From: Sphingorhabdus sp. 109 | GTDB taxonomy: Bacteria; Pseudomonadota; Alphaproteobacteria; Sphingomonadales; Sphingomonadaceae | Direction: 5' to 3' | Assembly (NCBI RefSeq): GCF_902506555.1 | Contig: NZ_LR732707.1 | Span: 124,001 to 188,000, forward strand | Length of the DNA stretch: 64,000 nt | Shown here: in pieces, positions 39,892-50,119 of the stretch | Position numbering within the stretch: the first letter of the stretch is position 1 | Layout of the letters: each line of letters starts with the position of its first letter | The notes under the pieces: generated by a model | Database searches by the model: none | Seen by the model: only the letters and a program-made list of their open reading frames with translations | Told to the model about the DNA's origin: nothing | Made by a program: the position numbers and the translations under genes

Positions 39892-42800
39892 CTAGAATGC
39901 CAGGCTTAGCGAGGCGCGGGCGGAATAGCCGACATCATCCTCCGTTTTCTCGGCTCTGGCCGACAGCTGCCAGGTAAAGTCCAGCCCGCCCGCCAATATG
40001 CGGGCTTCGCCCAGCCAGCTGCTGTCCAGCCCGTCGGCGGTCAGGCTGAACTCCTCGCCGTCAAGAAAACTGGCCGTGGTTGTGCCGAGAGATCCGGCCA
40101 GATGGTGCCGGCGCCCGCCCTCCAGTTCAAAGGTCAGGGGCGTGAAATCCTTCCGTTTGCTCCCGAGCCGATAGACAGCGGCCACGGTCGTGGCCGCGGT
40201 TAGGGAGTCGCTGGTGCGGCCGTCGACATACAGGTTCAGACTATCGCCGCCGCCGGTTTCGTCATAGCTGCCTTCGTGCAGGCGATAATAATCAAAAGTG
40301 GCCTTGGGGCGGAATGTCAGCCGACTGCCGACATCCAGATCGTAAGAAACACCCCCGGCGCCGGAAAGCATCCAACCGTTCCAGTCGGCTGTCGTGCTGG
40401 CGCTATACTCGGTATCATCCGCTGTCGCGGTCAATGTGCGGGTGCTGGACAGGGAGAGATAGGAGGCCGATATCCGGCTGAACGCGTAGAGCGGTCCGCT
40501 ATCCATCCGCCAGAATGCGCCAAGTTCGTGCTGCGACGCGTCGACGATACCCGTGCCGTCATTATTCTCGATCTCGCCGCTGGTATAGGCATAGGACAGC
40601 CCGAGATTTCCTATTTTTGACCAGCGTTCGAGGCCCATGGATACGCCCCAGCCACTGGTTTTATAGGACGCGGCATCGCCGGCGTCTTTGTCATTGCCCC
40701 AGAATATCGGTTCGATCCATCCACCGACATCGCTGACGTCGTAGAGGGAGGAATCATCCGTGATATGCAGCGCGGCCAGTCGCGACCCGCGGGTGGCAAA
40801 GTCAAAAATACCGCCGGAATGATCCGGCAGGAACTGATCGACCTGGTTTTGCAGTGTCTCGGCATCCTCGATCTGCAGGAAGCTCGTTGCCAGCGTCTCA
40901 TCGGCCGCGCTCGCAGTGATGATGGCGTCATAGGCCGATGTTCCCGCGCCGCTCAGCCCCAGTTCTTCCGCTTCCTTCCGGCGGATGTCGAGGACCAGAT
41001 CATTGCCGGACAGGCTGGTCTCGCCGGCAAAGATGAAGGGTAGCTCCGTCGTTGCGGAATCAAAGTCGGGGGTGCCGGTGATTTCCGATGCAGTCAGCAC
41101 CACGTAGGTTCCGTCGGCTTGCTCGAGCGAGGAAATCGTTGTGGCGATTTTTGCGCCGCTTTCGAAGGTGGCGCTGTTCACGTCATACAGCGAGCTGGTG
41201 CCTTCCTCGCCGTCAATATAGACACCGAGCGAACCGTCCGCACCCACGGTCAGGCTGTCAAAGGTTGATGTTTCGGCGGCGCCGATACCGAATGTTCCGC
41301 CGTTGACGACGACCGACACGCCCGATCCGTTCTGCACGGTACCGGTATAGACCGCGCTGTCGTTCAGGGTTACCAGCACGGATTGTCCGGCCCCGTCGAT
41401 ATCGCCGACGAAAGCGGATTCGCCGAACAAGGTCATAAGCCCGGTGCCGGTGCCGAAATAGACGTCGCCGGTATAGACGGCATCGTCCGACAGGGTGAGC
41501 GTATCATTGCCCGCGTTGAAATAGGTGTCGCCGGTAATGATGCCGGCGCTGGCACTGATCAGGTCATTCCCCGATCCGGTTACGATATCGCCGATGATCG
41601 CGGTATAGATGGTATCATCGGTCTCGCCGTCTTCGAGTTCCGCTTCGATATCCGCCTTTGTTTCGGCATCCTCGTCGTTGAGATACTGGATGATCGTCAG
41701 TCCGGTGGTGTTGCTCGACGCGGCGATCGCCTGGCGGATGTCCTCGCTCGACGCCGAAGTCGTTATGAACCCGGAATTGTCGATCGATGTCAGTGATCCG
41801 GACAGATCCCTGATCGCATAGACTTCGCCTTCGCCGGTGGACGTGAGATTGGCAGACAGAGAGCCGGTAACCGCAATGCGGTCCACGACAGAATCCTCGT
41901 TGATCAGCAGGGCGGTGGCCGCGGAATCATAGCTGGTGGCGCTCAGCGTGCCATTCAGTTCGATACCGCCTGCAACGTCCACTGAACCGCCTTGTCCACC
42001 AATCACCAGCCCGAATGAGTCGGTAGAACTGTAACCGGCGCTGCTGACGATCGACCCGTCGATCACGAGTGAATAGCCGTCATCGCTGTCCGCGACCGTG
42101 CCGATGACGGTGTCGGCGGCGCCGCCGATCAGCATCGCCGGACCGTTGCCGGTCGAAGCGATATAGCCGGTGCCTTCCAGCGTATCCTCTATGCCGTCAC
42201 CATCCTCGTCGTCATTGTCCTCGTCATCATCATCGGGTGCGATTGCAACCATGATACCACCACCGACATTGCCGCTGATTTCGACCGCCGCCGCGCCGGA
42301 TCTCAGGTCCGTCCGGGACAGAGCTGTGGTCACGCTATCGTCATTGGTATAGCTGCTCAGTTGCCGGACCGCGCCCTGGAACGTCAGCGCCCCGTCAATA
42401 TCGCCCTGCGAGGAAAAGGCCACAGAGCCTTCGCCGGCCACCTGTACATTGCCGCGCACGGTGACGTCTTCCGAAACGTCCTGGACCTTGATGCCATAGC
42501 TATTGTCGCCGATGACGGTGATCGTACCGGTGTTGGTGATCGAGCCGTCATAGGCGGAATCGACCACGATACCGCCGGAGTTCAGGCCTTCCACGGTGAT
42601 GATACCGCTATTGTCGATCGATCCGCTCGCCGTGCCACCGCCGGCAACGTAGATACCATAACGGTTGCTGGCAGAGGCAATCGGGCCATCGGCAATCGCA
42701 TTTGCATCTTCATCCTCCGAAACGAAATCTTCCAACACGGTAATCGTTCCGACATTGGAAATATTCGCATTGGTACCGGTCTCGACCAGGATGGCGATCG

Positions 42801-43077
42801 CGTCATCCGCGTCGCCGACGTTGATCTCGCCGACGACGACGGTCGAATCGTCTTCGTCCAGCCCTTCGATGGTCACGTCATTGTCGCTGTCCACCGTGAT
42901 CGCCACACCCGAATCGATCGCGAGAATGCCGCCGTCGGTTATGATGATATCGCCGTCTATCGAGGTCAGGATCGGATCGGATGTTTCGCTGTCGATGGTG
43001 GTGTCGGCGCGGGCGGGCAAGTGGGCGAGTGCTGTTGCAATGGCCAGGGCACAGGTCGTACTTCTGATAATACGCAT
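39892..43077 (-). CDS. Classical autotransporter (large passenger plus C-terminal barrel)
   Basis: A 1061-residue secreted protein. A signal peptide ends at LPARA (about residue 25). The passenger (about 26-770) consists of Gly/Asp/Thr-rich beta-helix-like repeats (SIDNSGIITVEG, GSITNTGTITVIGD). The autotransporter barrel occupies about the last 280 residues and ends in Phe (RASLSLAF). The passenger carries a run of acidic residues at about 280-300 (DDEDGDGIEDTLEG) like the calcium-binding thrombospondin type 3 motif, and two GNDT-type turns. It is very acidic and cysteine-poor. It lies convergent with tamA-tamB, whose homologues aid autotransporter biogenesis. Ligand or activity unknown. Confidence 0.88.
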   Translation of the reverse strand: MRIIRSTTCALAIATALAHLPARADTTIDSETSDPILTSIDGDIIITDGGILAIDSGVAITVDSDNDVTIEGLDEDDSTVVVGEINVGDADDAIAILVETGTNANISNVGTITVLEDFVSEDEDANAIADGPIASASNRYGIYVAGGGTASGSIDNSGIITVEGLNSGGIVVDSAYDGSITNTGTITVIGDNSYGIKVQDVSEDVTVRGNVQVAGEGSVAFSSQGDIDGALTFQGAVRQLSSYTNDDSVTTALSRTDLRSGAAAVEISGNVGGGIMVAIAPDDDDEDNDDEDGDGIEDTLEGTGYIASTGNGPAMLIGGAADTVIGTVADSDDGYSLVIDGSIVSSAGYSSTDSFGLVIGGQGGSVDVAGGIELNGTLSATSYDSAATALLINEDSVVDRIAVTGSLSANLTSTGEGEVYAIRDLSGSLTSIDNSGFITTSASSEDIRQAIAASSNTTGLTIIQYLNDEDAETKADIEAELEDGETDDTIYTAIIGDIVTGSGNDLISASAGIITGDTYFNAGNDTLTLSDDAVYTGDVYFGTGTGLMTLFGESAFVGDIDGAGQSVLVTLNDSAVYTGTVQNGSGVSVVVNGGTFGIGAAETSTFDSLTVGADGSLGVYIDGEEGTSSLYDVNSATFESGAKIATTISSLEQADGTYVVLTASEITGTPDFDSATTELPFIFAGETSLSGNDLVLDIRRKEAEELGLSGAGTSAYDAIITASAADETLATSFLQIEDAETLQNQVDQFLPDHSGGIFDFATRGSRLAALHITDDSSLYDVSDVGGWIEPIFWGNDKDAGDAASYKTSGWGVSMGLERWSKIGNLGLSYAYTSGEIENNDGTGIVDASQHELGAFWRMDSGPLYAFSRISASYLSLSSTRTLTATADDTEYSASTTADWNGWMLSGAGGVSYDLDVGSRLTFRPKATFDYYRLHEGSYDETGGGDSLNLYVDGRTSDSLTAATTVAAVYRLGSKRKDFTPLTFELEGGRRHHLAGSLGTTTASFLDGEEFSLTADGLDSSWLGEARILAGGLDFTWQLSARAEKTEDDVGYSARASLSLAF

Positions 43078-43292
43078 AATGGGATCAATCCTGATGTCAT
43101 GTTGAATGGGGGATTCAACAGGCTTCATTAATCCGGATTGTGGAAGAATTATGAGGATTGCGATGGGGCGTTGAACGGCGGCTCACGCCGGTAGAAACGC
43201 GCAGCCGGTCACCGTCAGCGGCTGCGCGATGTCAAAGTCCGCACATATTTTCCGGAGGCAAACGCGCCGTCGCTCGCGGCTCATGCCGTAAC

Positions 43293-43326
43293 AAAAAAGC
43301 CCGGAGCGATTTTACGCCCCGGGCTT
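43293..43326 (-). terminator. glnA terminator
   Basis: Read leftward, AAGCCCGGGGCG and CGCTCCGGGCTT form a stem of about 11 pairs with one mismatch around TAAAAT, followed by TTTTTTGT. It lies 25 bases after the glnA stop codon. Confidence 0.88.
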
Positions 43327-43350
43327 GTATTTCCAGTCTGATCGAAAAGA

Positions 43351-44763
43351 TCAGCTGCTATAGTACATATCGAACTCGACCGGGCTCGGCGTGGTTTCGA
43401 AGCGGCTGACTTCTTCCCATTTCAGCTCGGCATAGGCGTCGATCTGGTCTTTCGAGAAGACATCGCCCTTGAGCAGGAATTCGTGATCGGCCTCCAGCGC
43501 TTCCAGAGCCTCGCGCAGCGAACCGCAAACGGTCGGTACTTCGGCCAGCTCTGCCGGTGGCAGGTCATAGAGATTCTTGTCCATGGCATCGCCCGGGTGG
43601 ATCTTGTTCTCGATGCCGTCGAGACCCGCCATCAGCAGCGCTGCAGCCGACAGATAGGGGTTGGCAAGTGCATCGGGGAAGCGGAATTCGACGCGCTTCG
43701 CCTTGTCGCCGGCGCCATAAGGAATACGGCAGGATGCGGAACGGTTGCGGCTCGAATAAGCGAGCAGCACCGGCGCTTCAAAACCGGGGACCAGACGCTT
43801 GTAGCTGTTGGTCGTCGGGTTGGAGAAGGCGTTGATCGCCTTGGCATGTTTGATCACACCGCCGATATAATAGAGGCACATTTCCGACAGGCCGGCATAT
43901 TCATTGCCGGCGAACAGGGGCTTGCCGTCTTTCCAGATCGACATATGGGTGTGCATGCCGCTGCCGTTATCTTCCTTGATCGGCTTCGGCATGAAGGTTG
44001 CGGTCTTGCCATAGGCATGGGCAACCTGCTGCACGACATATTTATAAACCTGCGTGCGGTCGGCGGTTTCGGTCAGCGTACCGAACGTGATGCCCAGCTC
44101 GTGCTGTGCGGCGGCCACTTCGTGATGGTGCTTGTCCATCGGCAGGCCCATTTCCAGCATGGTCGCAACCATTTCGCCGCGAATGTCCATGCAGCTGTCA
44201 ACCGGCGCAACCGGGAAATAGCCACCCTTGGCGCGCGGCCGGTGGCCCATGTTGCCGACATCATAATCGCGACCGGTGTTGGTCGGCAGCTCGATATCGT
44301 CGATCCGGAAGCCGGAGCGGTCATAGCCGTCTTCGAATTTCACATCGTCGAACATGAAGAATTCAGGCTCCGGTCCGACATAGACGGTGTCACCGATGCC
44401 GGTCGATTTCAGATAGGCTTCGGCGCGGACAGCGGTCGAGCGCGGGTCGCGGCTGTAGAGGGATCCGTCGCCGGGCTCGACAATATTGCAGACCAGGATC
44501 ATCATCGGCGTCGCGGAGAACGGATCCATGTAGACCGCATCGAGGTCGGGACGCAGGATCATGTCGGATTCGTTGATCGCCTTCCAGCCCTCGATGGAAG
44601 AGCCGTCAAACATGAAGCCTTCTTCCAGAACATCCTCGTCAATGACTTCGGCGCACATCGACAGATGCTGCCATTTGCCGCGTGGGTCGGTGAAACGCAC
44701 GTCGACCCATTCGACTTCGTGCTCCTTGATCATTTTCATAATGTCGGATGCTGAATTGCCCAT
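43351..44763 (-). CDS. glnA: Glutamine synthetase type I
   Basis: A 470-residue enzyme making glutamine from glutamate, ammonia and ATP. Motifs: [11 protein letters not shown], the metal-ligand block [27 protein letters not shown], and the adenylylation site region [10 protein letters not shown] with the modifiable Tyr. Length is that of class I-beta dodecameric enzymes controlled by GlnE and PII. It follows glnB with a 48-base gap, the usual nitrogen-regulation operon. Confidence 0.98.
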   Translation of the reverse strand: MGNSASDIMKMIKEHEVEWVDVRFTDPRGKWQHLSMCAEVIDEDVLEEGFMFDGSSIEGWKAINESDMILRPDLDAVYMDPFSATPMMILVCNIVEPGDGSLYSRDPRSTAVRAEAYLKSTGIGDTVYVGPEPEFFMFDDVKFEDGYDRSGFRIDDIELPTNTGRDYDVGNMGHRPRAKGGYFPVAPVDSCMDIRGEMVATMLEMGLPMDKHHHEVAAAQHELGITFGTLTETADRTQVYKYVVQQVAHAYGKTATFMPKPIKEDNGSGMHTHMSIWKDGKPLFAGNEYAGLSEMCLYYIGGVIKHAKAINAFSNPTTNSYKRLVPGFEAPVLLAYSSRNRSASCRIPYGAGDKAKRVEFRFPDALANPYLSAAALLMAGLDGIENKIHPGDAMDKNLYDLPPAELAEVPTVCGSLREALEALEADHEFLLKGDVFSKDQIDAYAELKWEEVSRFETTPSPVEFDMYYSS

Positions 44764-44811
44764 ATTGTAATCCCTTGGTTTTTCGGTGATTGGATGATTG
44801 TTAAAGAAAGA

Positions 44812-45231
<420 letters not shown>

Positions 45232-45234
45232 CTA

Positions 45235-45250
45235 TTCAATTACCATGCCA
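45235..45250 (-). promoter_or_regulatory. Possible sigma-54 promoter of glnB-glnA
   Basis: Read leftward, TGGCAT-N5-TTGAA has the exact spacing of a sigma-54 -24/-12 promoter (consensus TGGCAC-N5-TTGCA). Its -12 part has A in place of the consensus C, so it may be weak. It lies about 85 bases upstream of the glnB ATG. NtrC control would fit, but no NtrC site was recognised. Confidence 0.3.
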
Positions 45251-45387
45251 GAATCGATTCGCGAACAGAATCGCCGGAATGCTTGATTACGTTGCTAATC
45301 TGTTATCGGACGACTGACAATGCTGCTCAAAAAACAGGCATTTATCGCGATGCATGACCAATATTTGGGCAGGCAGTTGCCGCCAGA

Positions 45388-47511
45388 TCAGCGCGGGGTT
45401 GGCGCGGTCATCTCGGGCAGGTTTTCCTTCGTCCAGATTGACCGGTTCACGACATAGTGGCGGATATTTTCCACCTGCGCGTCGCTGAGCTGTGATCCGA
45501 AGCCCACCATGCCGTGCTGCTTGAGCGCGCCGCCGGTGACAATCGAGGCCCATGCTTGGGTGTCGGGCAACACGCCGCTGATCCGCAGATCAGGCGTGAA
45601 GCCGTTGCCGATCGCGCTGTCGCCATGGCAGACGAGGCAATTGCGTCCGTAAAGGCCTTTGCCGGCGGCAATCTGTTCCGGGGTGCCGGTCTGCACCGGC
45701 GGATCCCAGGTCACTTCGCCTTTTTCAGGGAGCGGCGGGAAGGCGGCCTTGCCGCCGAGTTTCAACACCACCAGCCGGGGAATATTCGGTAGCTGGCGGG
45801 TAACCCCGCCGGCAACGCCCGCGACCAGCGGAAAGGCACCGCCCTTGCTGGTCAGGAAAGCGACATATTGCTCGCCGTCGATCATATAGGTGGAGGGCGC
45901 GCTGACGATGCCGGACTGCATCGGCAGGCTCAGCAATTCGGTGCCCTTGTCGGCCGAATAGGCCTTGAAGAAGCCGGTGCTGGTACCCTGGAAGACCAGA
46001 TTGCCTGCGGTCGTCATCGTGCCGCCGTTCCAGGCCGCCGGATAATCGACGCCCCATTCGACCTTGCCGGTCTTGGGGTTGAAGGCGACCAGCCGTCCGG
46101 TGGTTGCGGCAATCGCGGCCTTGTAGACATCCTTGTCATCGGGCAGCTGGCCAATGGCCCAGCCGATTCCGACGTTGAAGCCCAGCCGTTCGCGTTTCTT
46201 GTCAATCTCCGAAACCGGAACTTCATAACCCTGCGGAATCTGCTGGGCCGGAATATAGACAAGGCCGGTCTTCGGATTATAGCTCATCGGATGCCAGTTA
46301 TGCGCGCCCAGCGCGCCGGGGATCGCGACAAACGGCTCCTTGGTCTTGTAGAAGCGGGCGGCGGGATTTTCGATCGGCCGGCCGGTGGCGAGATCATAGC
46401 CTTCCGCCCAATTGATTCCCTCGACAAAGGGTTCGGCGCTGATCAGCGTGCCGTCGAGCCGGTCGATAACGAAGAAAAAGCCGTTTTTCGGGGCGTGATA
46501 CAGCACTTTGCGCATCTTGCCGTCGATCGGCAGCTCGGCCTGGATGATATGCTGGGTCGCGGTATAGTCCCAGGTCTCGGCCGGCGTTTCCTGATAATGC
46601 CAGAGATATTTGCCGGTGTCGGGGTCGACCGCGACAATCGAGGAGAGGAACAGATTGTCGCCTTCGCCGCCCGAGCGCAGCCCGTGGTTCCACGGATTGC
46701 CATTGCCGACGCCGAAATAGAGCTGGTCGAGGTCCTCGTCATAGACGATGCTGTCCCAGACCGTGCCACCGCCGCCGGATTCCTTCCATTCGCCATCACT
46801 CCAGGTCTTGTTCGCCGCCTTGGCGAAAATCTCGTCACTGGCCGCATTGTCCGGCTTTCCTTCCGGATTGGGTACCGTGTAGAAGCGCCATTTCAGCAGT
46901 CCGTCGCGGACATTATAGGCCGAAACATAGCCGCGCACGCCGAATTCCGCGCCGCCATTGCCGATGATGACCATATTCTTGACCACCCGCGGGGCGCCGG
47001 TGATCGTATAGGGCTTGCTGTTGTCGGTGGTCTGGGTTTCCCAGAGCCGCGCGCCGGTATTCGCGTCAAGCGCGATCAGCCGGCCATCGATGGTGCCGAA
47101 AAACAATTTTCCGCGATTGATGGCAACGCCGCGATTGACCACGTCGCAACAGGCATCGACCGCTTTTTCGCCAGCCACGCCGGGATCATAGGACCAGAGT
47201 TCCTCGCCGGTCTTCGCATCATAGGCAAAGACCTTCGACCATGCGGTGGAGATATAGAGCTTGCCATCGACGACGACCGGGGTCGCTTCCTGTCCACGGG
47301 CGTCGGGCAGGTCCTTGAACCAGGCAATGCCGAGTTCGCTTACATTGCTGTCGTTGATCTGGCTGAGCGGGCTGTGCCGTTGTTCCTTGGCGTCAAAGCC
47401 GATATTGTCCCAGTCGGCGTTGACGACCGCGTCGCTTGCTGCGGGATCGCTGGTCTGGCTCTGGCAAGCCACCAGCAATAGAGGAGCCAATAAAAATCCC
47501 AGCCTGCGCAT
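45388..47511 (-). CDS. PQQ-dependent alcohol dehydrogenase with cytochrome c domain (lipoprotein)
   Basis: A 707-residue quinohaemoprotein alcohol dehydrogenase. A signal peptide ends in a lipobox (LLVAC), so it is probably membrane-anchored in the periplasm. The eight-bladed PQQ propeller has the vicinal disulfide CC in DACCDVV and the catalytic Asp in ETWDYTATQH. The position two after that Asp is Thr, not Asp, which indicates a calcium rather than a lanthanide enzyme. A C-terminal cytochrome c domain carries CLVCHGD. It oxidises alcohols and passes electrons to the chain. No PQQ synthesis genes are in the window. Confidence 0.93.
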   Translation of the reverse strand: MRRLGFLLAPLLLVACQSQTSDPAASDAVVNADWDNIGFDAKEQRHSPLSQINDSNVSELGIAWFKDLPDARGQEATPVVVDGKLYISTAWSKVFAYDAKTGEELWSYDPGVAGEKAVDACCDVVNRGVAINRGKLFFGTIDGRLIALDANTGARLWETQTTDNSKPYTITGAPRVVKNMVIIGNGGAEFGVRGYVSAYNVRDGLLKWRFYTVPNPEGKPDNAASDEIFAKAANKTWSDGEWKESGGGGTVWDSIVYDEDLDQLYFGVGNGNPWNHGLRSGGEGDNLFLSSIVAVDPDTGKYLWHYQETPAETWDYTATQHIIQAELPIDGKMRKVLYHAPKNGFFFVIDRLDGTLISAEPFVEGINWAEGYDLATGRPIENPAARFYKTKEPFVAIPGALGAHNWHPMSYNPKTGLVYIPAQQIPQGYEVPVSEIDKKRERLGFNVGIGWAIGQLPDDKDVYKAAIAATTGRLVAFNPKTGKVEWGVDYPAAWNGGTMTTAGNLVFQGTSTGFFKAYSADKGTELLSLPMQSGIVSAPSTYMIDGEQYVAFLTSKGGAFPLVAGVAGGVTRQLPNIPRLVVLKLGGKAAFPPLPEKGEVTWDPPVQTGTPEQIAAGKGLYGRNCLVCHGDSAIGNGFTPDLRISGVLPDTQAWASIVTGGALKQHGMVGFGSQLSDAQVENIRHYVVNRSIWTKENLPEMTAPTPR

Positions 47512-47656
47512 AACCCGTCTCCTAAAAGTCGCCGAACGGTCTGCCGTCCGTGCAATTTAACTGACTAGCTAAACTTTGGGCGGCTGGTCAAGGACAATGG
47601 AGTGACAAGCGGCGGTTCATGCCTGTGCCAACACCGTTCCGATACCGCGGCTGTCG

Positions 47657-48748
47657 CTAGCCGTCACTACTCTCTAACCGCAATTCCATACCCGACCCTT
47701 CGGCGCGCCAATCGATCGATGCGCCGAGCGAGGTGGCCAGCGAACTGATTACCTTGGTTCCCAGGCCCGAATTGGCGGCCGCCCGCTCAGCGTCCTGCGG
47801 TCCGGCTGATCCGTTGTCCTTGCAGACAATGGACCAGCGGTCATTCTCTATCGCAATCTCGCATTCGATTGCACCGCCGGCAGCCGAAAGGCCGTGCTTG
47901 ACGCTGTTCGATACGAACTCATTGAAAATCAGCAACAGGCCGTTGGCGAGATGCGGGGTGGCGTGATCACCGCTGACCGAGGTCGCAAGTGATATGCCCT
48001 CGGGCAGCAATTGCTGGAGGTCCAGGCTGACGCGCCGGAACAGCGAGGCAAGATCGACCAGCTGTCCCTGTTCCAGATCGTGCAACTCGGCGTGCAGCGA
48101 CGAGAGCGAGCGGATCCGCAGGCTTGCATCCTCGAGCGCCAGCCGCACTTTTTCATCCGGCGCGACGCGCGCCTTCATTGAAAACAGCGAGCCGATCGAG
48201 GCCAGCGAATTTTTCACCCGATGGTCGATTTCGCGGCGCAGCACCTGTTCGCGTTCCAAGGCCTGGCGCAGGTCCAGTTCCCGCATCACCTGATGCGAAA
48301 GGATCCGGATCACCTTGCGCTGCTGGTCGCTGAGCACGCGCGGCTTGTTGTCGAGCACGCAGAGTGTGCCCAGCGGCAGGCCGTTGGCGGCTCGCAATAT
48401 CGCTCCGGCGTAGAAGCGGAACCCGGGATCGCTGGTGCACAGTGGATTGTCGGCCATCCGTTCATCGGCGAGCGTGTCTGGGATTTCGACAAAATCACCC
48501 TGCAGGATCACATGGCCGCACAGGCTGGTGTCGATTGGTGTCGATCGCACGCCCAGACCGACCTCGGCCTTGAACCACTGTCTTCCCTCGTCGATGAAAT
48601 TGACTACCGATACCGGCGCGTCGCACAATTGCGCGGTCAGCTCGACGATCTCGTCGAATGCCTGCTCGCGCTCGGTGTCGAGTATGCCATAGCGGCGCAG
48701 TTCGCGCAGCCGCTCGGCTTCTTGCGGATGGAGTTCGGGCTTCATCAT
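47657..48748 (-). CDS. GAF-domain sensor histidine kinase (HisKA_2 type)
   Basis: A soluble kinase of 363 residues. The GAF domain (about 15-170) includes SVVNFIDEGRQWFKAEVG, typical of the GAF family that follows the LRELRRYGILDT leader. A linker helix leads to the HisKA_2 phospho-acceptor box EIDHRVKNSLASIGSLF, and the ATPase domain contains NEFVSNSVKHGLS. HisKA_2/HWE-type kinases work in blue-light, stress or phosphorelay pathways. No membrane segment and no response regulator are adjacent. The start is one of two ATGs at 48748/48745, neither with a strong ribosome site. Confidence 0.87.
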   Translation of the reverse strand: MMKPELHPQEAERLRELRRYGILDTEREQAFDEIVELTAQLCDAPVSVVNFIDEGRQWFKAEVGLGVRSTPIDTSLCGHVILQGDFVEIPDTLADERMADNPLCTSDPGFRFYAGAILRAANGLPLGTLCVLDNKPRVLSDQQRKVIRILSHQVMRELDLRQALEREQVLRREIDHRVKNSLASIGSLFSMKARVAPDEKVRLALEDASLRIRSLSSLHAELHDLEQGQLVDLASLFRRVSLDLQQLLPEGISLATSVSGDHATPHLANGLLLIFNEFVSNSVKHGLSAAGGAIECEIAIENDRWSIVCKDNGSAGPQDAERAAANSGLGTKVISSLATSLGASIDWRAEGSGMELRLESSDG

Positions 48749-49134
48749 TTGCTGATAGCATATCGGTTGGGAGAAGGAAGGGACTCCGGCGCCGGCGAAA
48801 CATGCGCGCTGCATTTTTCACTCAATGGCTCGGGCTGGGCCGGTTGCGGTCAGCACCATTTCGACGGCTTTTGCCGCTCCGCCGATAACGACTCGCCGCA
48901 GGACCCGCTCGGGCTGCCCGCAGAAAGGGCGATTCCGGCGGCCATGTTCATCGAGGCGACAGCATGGCCGCGCCAGTCCGGCGGCTGCTTGTTCACAGGC
49001 GGCGTCCGCGCCGTCCCGATCATGCCGCAAACCGAAAGGAAGATTGACAGGCGGCATCCCATCATCCCAGGTCCGGCCAGCCTGAAAGCCACGGGCACGG
49101 CGAGGCCGGACAGATTCCACCGAAGGAGAAAATC
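48749..49134. other. Divergent intergenic region between kinase and OmpA-family gene
   Basis: 386 bases that should hold the promoters of both divergent genes. No ORF, repeat or operator was recognised. AAGGAG precedes the OmpA-family ATG. Confidence 0.5.
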
Positions 49135-50016
49135 ATGCGCACGAATTTCCATCCAGCGACCGCCAGCCTGCTGCTCGCTTCCGCTGCTTTCTTGACCCCG
49201 GCCAGCGTGCTGGCCCAGCAAGAAGCGCCCGGCGATATTGTCGTTTCCGGCCAGCAGGAAATCGACTTTGCCACGGCTATGGCAGAAGCGCCCGCAGGTC
49301 CCGAAATTGAAGGCGTCATTTCGGCGCGCCGCGACGACCGGTTGCAGGTCACCGCGGAAGACGGCGTGCGGACGGTTATCGGCTTCAATGAAGTGACCGA
49401 GATCAGGGCCAGCAAAGGCCTGTTCGGCATCGCCCGGGAAAGTCTGGGCGGCGAGGCGCTGCTCAATGGCTTGCCGGTTACCGTGAAGACGGTGCAGCTG
49501 GGCAATGATCTGGTCGCGCGCCAGATCAAGCTGAAGGGCAGTGATCTCAAGACCGCGAATATGATCCACAATGCCACCGCCCAGGGATTTGCCGAGCAAA
49601 CTGCCGCAACCGAAGCGCTGCGCAGCCGGGTCAGCGATATTGACCAGTATAATGTCAAGGGTACGACCAATGTCTATTTCGACACTGGCAAGGCGGCGCT
49701 GTCTGCAAATGGCAAGGCCGACCTGTGCGCAACCACGGCGGCAGCCGATGACATGGACAACGCGCTGATCCTGGTGGTCGGCTATACCGACTCTACCGGC
49801 GACTATGACTATAACCAGCAACTCAGCGAGAAACGCGCCAGCCGCGTGGTCAACTATATCCAGCAAAATTGCGGCTGGAAGCCCTATCGCATGCTGACCC
49901 CGACCGGCATGTCCGAGGCCGACCCGATGGCGAGCAACGACACCGCCAGCGGCAAGGCGCAGAACCGTCGTGTTGCGGTCAACATCTTGGTCAGCAAGGG
50001 CCTCGACGGCCTCTGA
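49135..50016 (+). CDS. OmpA-family outer-membrane protein
   Basis: A 293-residue protein. A signal peptide ends near SVLAQ; a middle domain (about 45-165) has no clear family; and a C-terminal OmpA peptidoglycan-binding domain contains VYFDTGKAALSANGKADL, VGYTDSTGDYDYNQQLSEKRA and the NRRVAVNIL end. It lacks an N-terminal barrel of the E. coli type, so it is probably a periplasmic or lipid-linked anchor between outer membrane and peptidoglycan. AAGGAG lies 6 bases before the ATG. A hairpin follows the stop. Confidence 0.9.
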   Translation: MRTNFHPATASLLLASAAFLTPASVLAQQEAPGDIVVSGQQEIDFATAMAEAPAGPEIEGVISARRDDRLQVTAEDGVRTVIGFNEVTEIRASKGLFGIARESLGGEALLNGLPVTVKTVQLGNDLVARQIKLKGSDLKTANMIHNATAQGFAEQTAATEALRSRVSDIDQYNVKGTTNVYFDTGKAALSANGKADLCATTAAADDMDNALILVVGYTDSTGDYDYNQQLSEKRASRVVNYIQQNCGWKPYRMLTPTGMSEADPMASNDTASGKAQNRRVAVNILVSKGLDGL

Positions 50017-50034
50017 GCAGGGCTGACGGATAGC

Positions 50035-50064
50035 GCGGGGCGGCTATGTCTGCCCCGCTTTCAT
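50035..50064 (+). terminator. Probable terminator of the OmpA-family gene
   Basis: GCGGGGC and GCCCCGC form a 7-pair stem around a 10-base loop, followed by TTTCATT, 18 bases after the stop codon. The T run is imperfect. Confidence 0.6.
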
Positions 50065-50119
50065 TCTGTCTTGTGGGGAAAGATGCCGGTGCGACGGGCG
50101 CTGTGACCGGTCCTGTGCC

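Noticed and set aside
44764..44811. An independent promoter between glnB and glnA
   Set aside because: Only 48 bases and no recognisable promoter; co-transcription is simpler.
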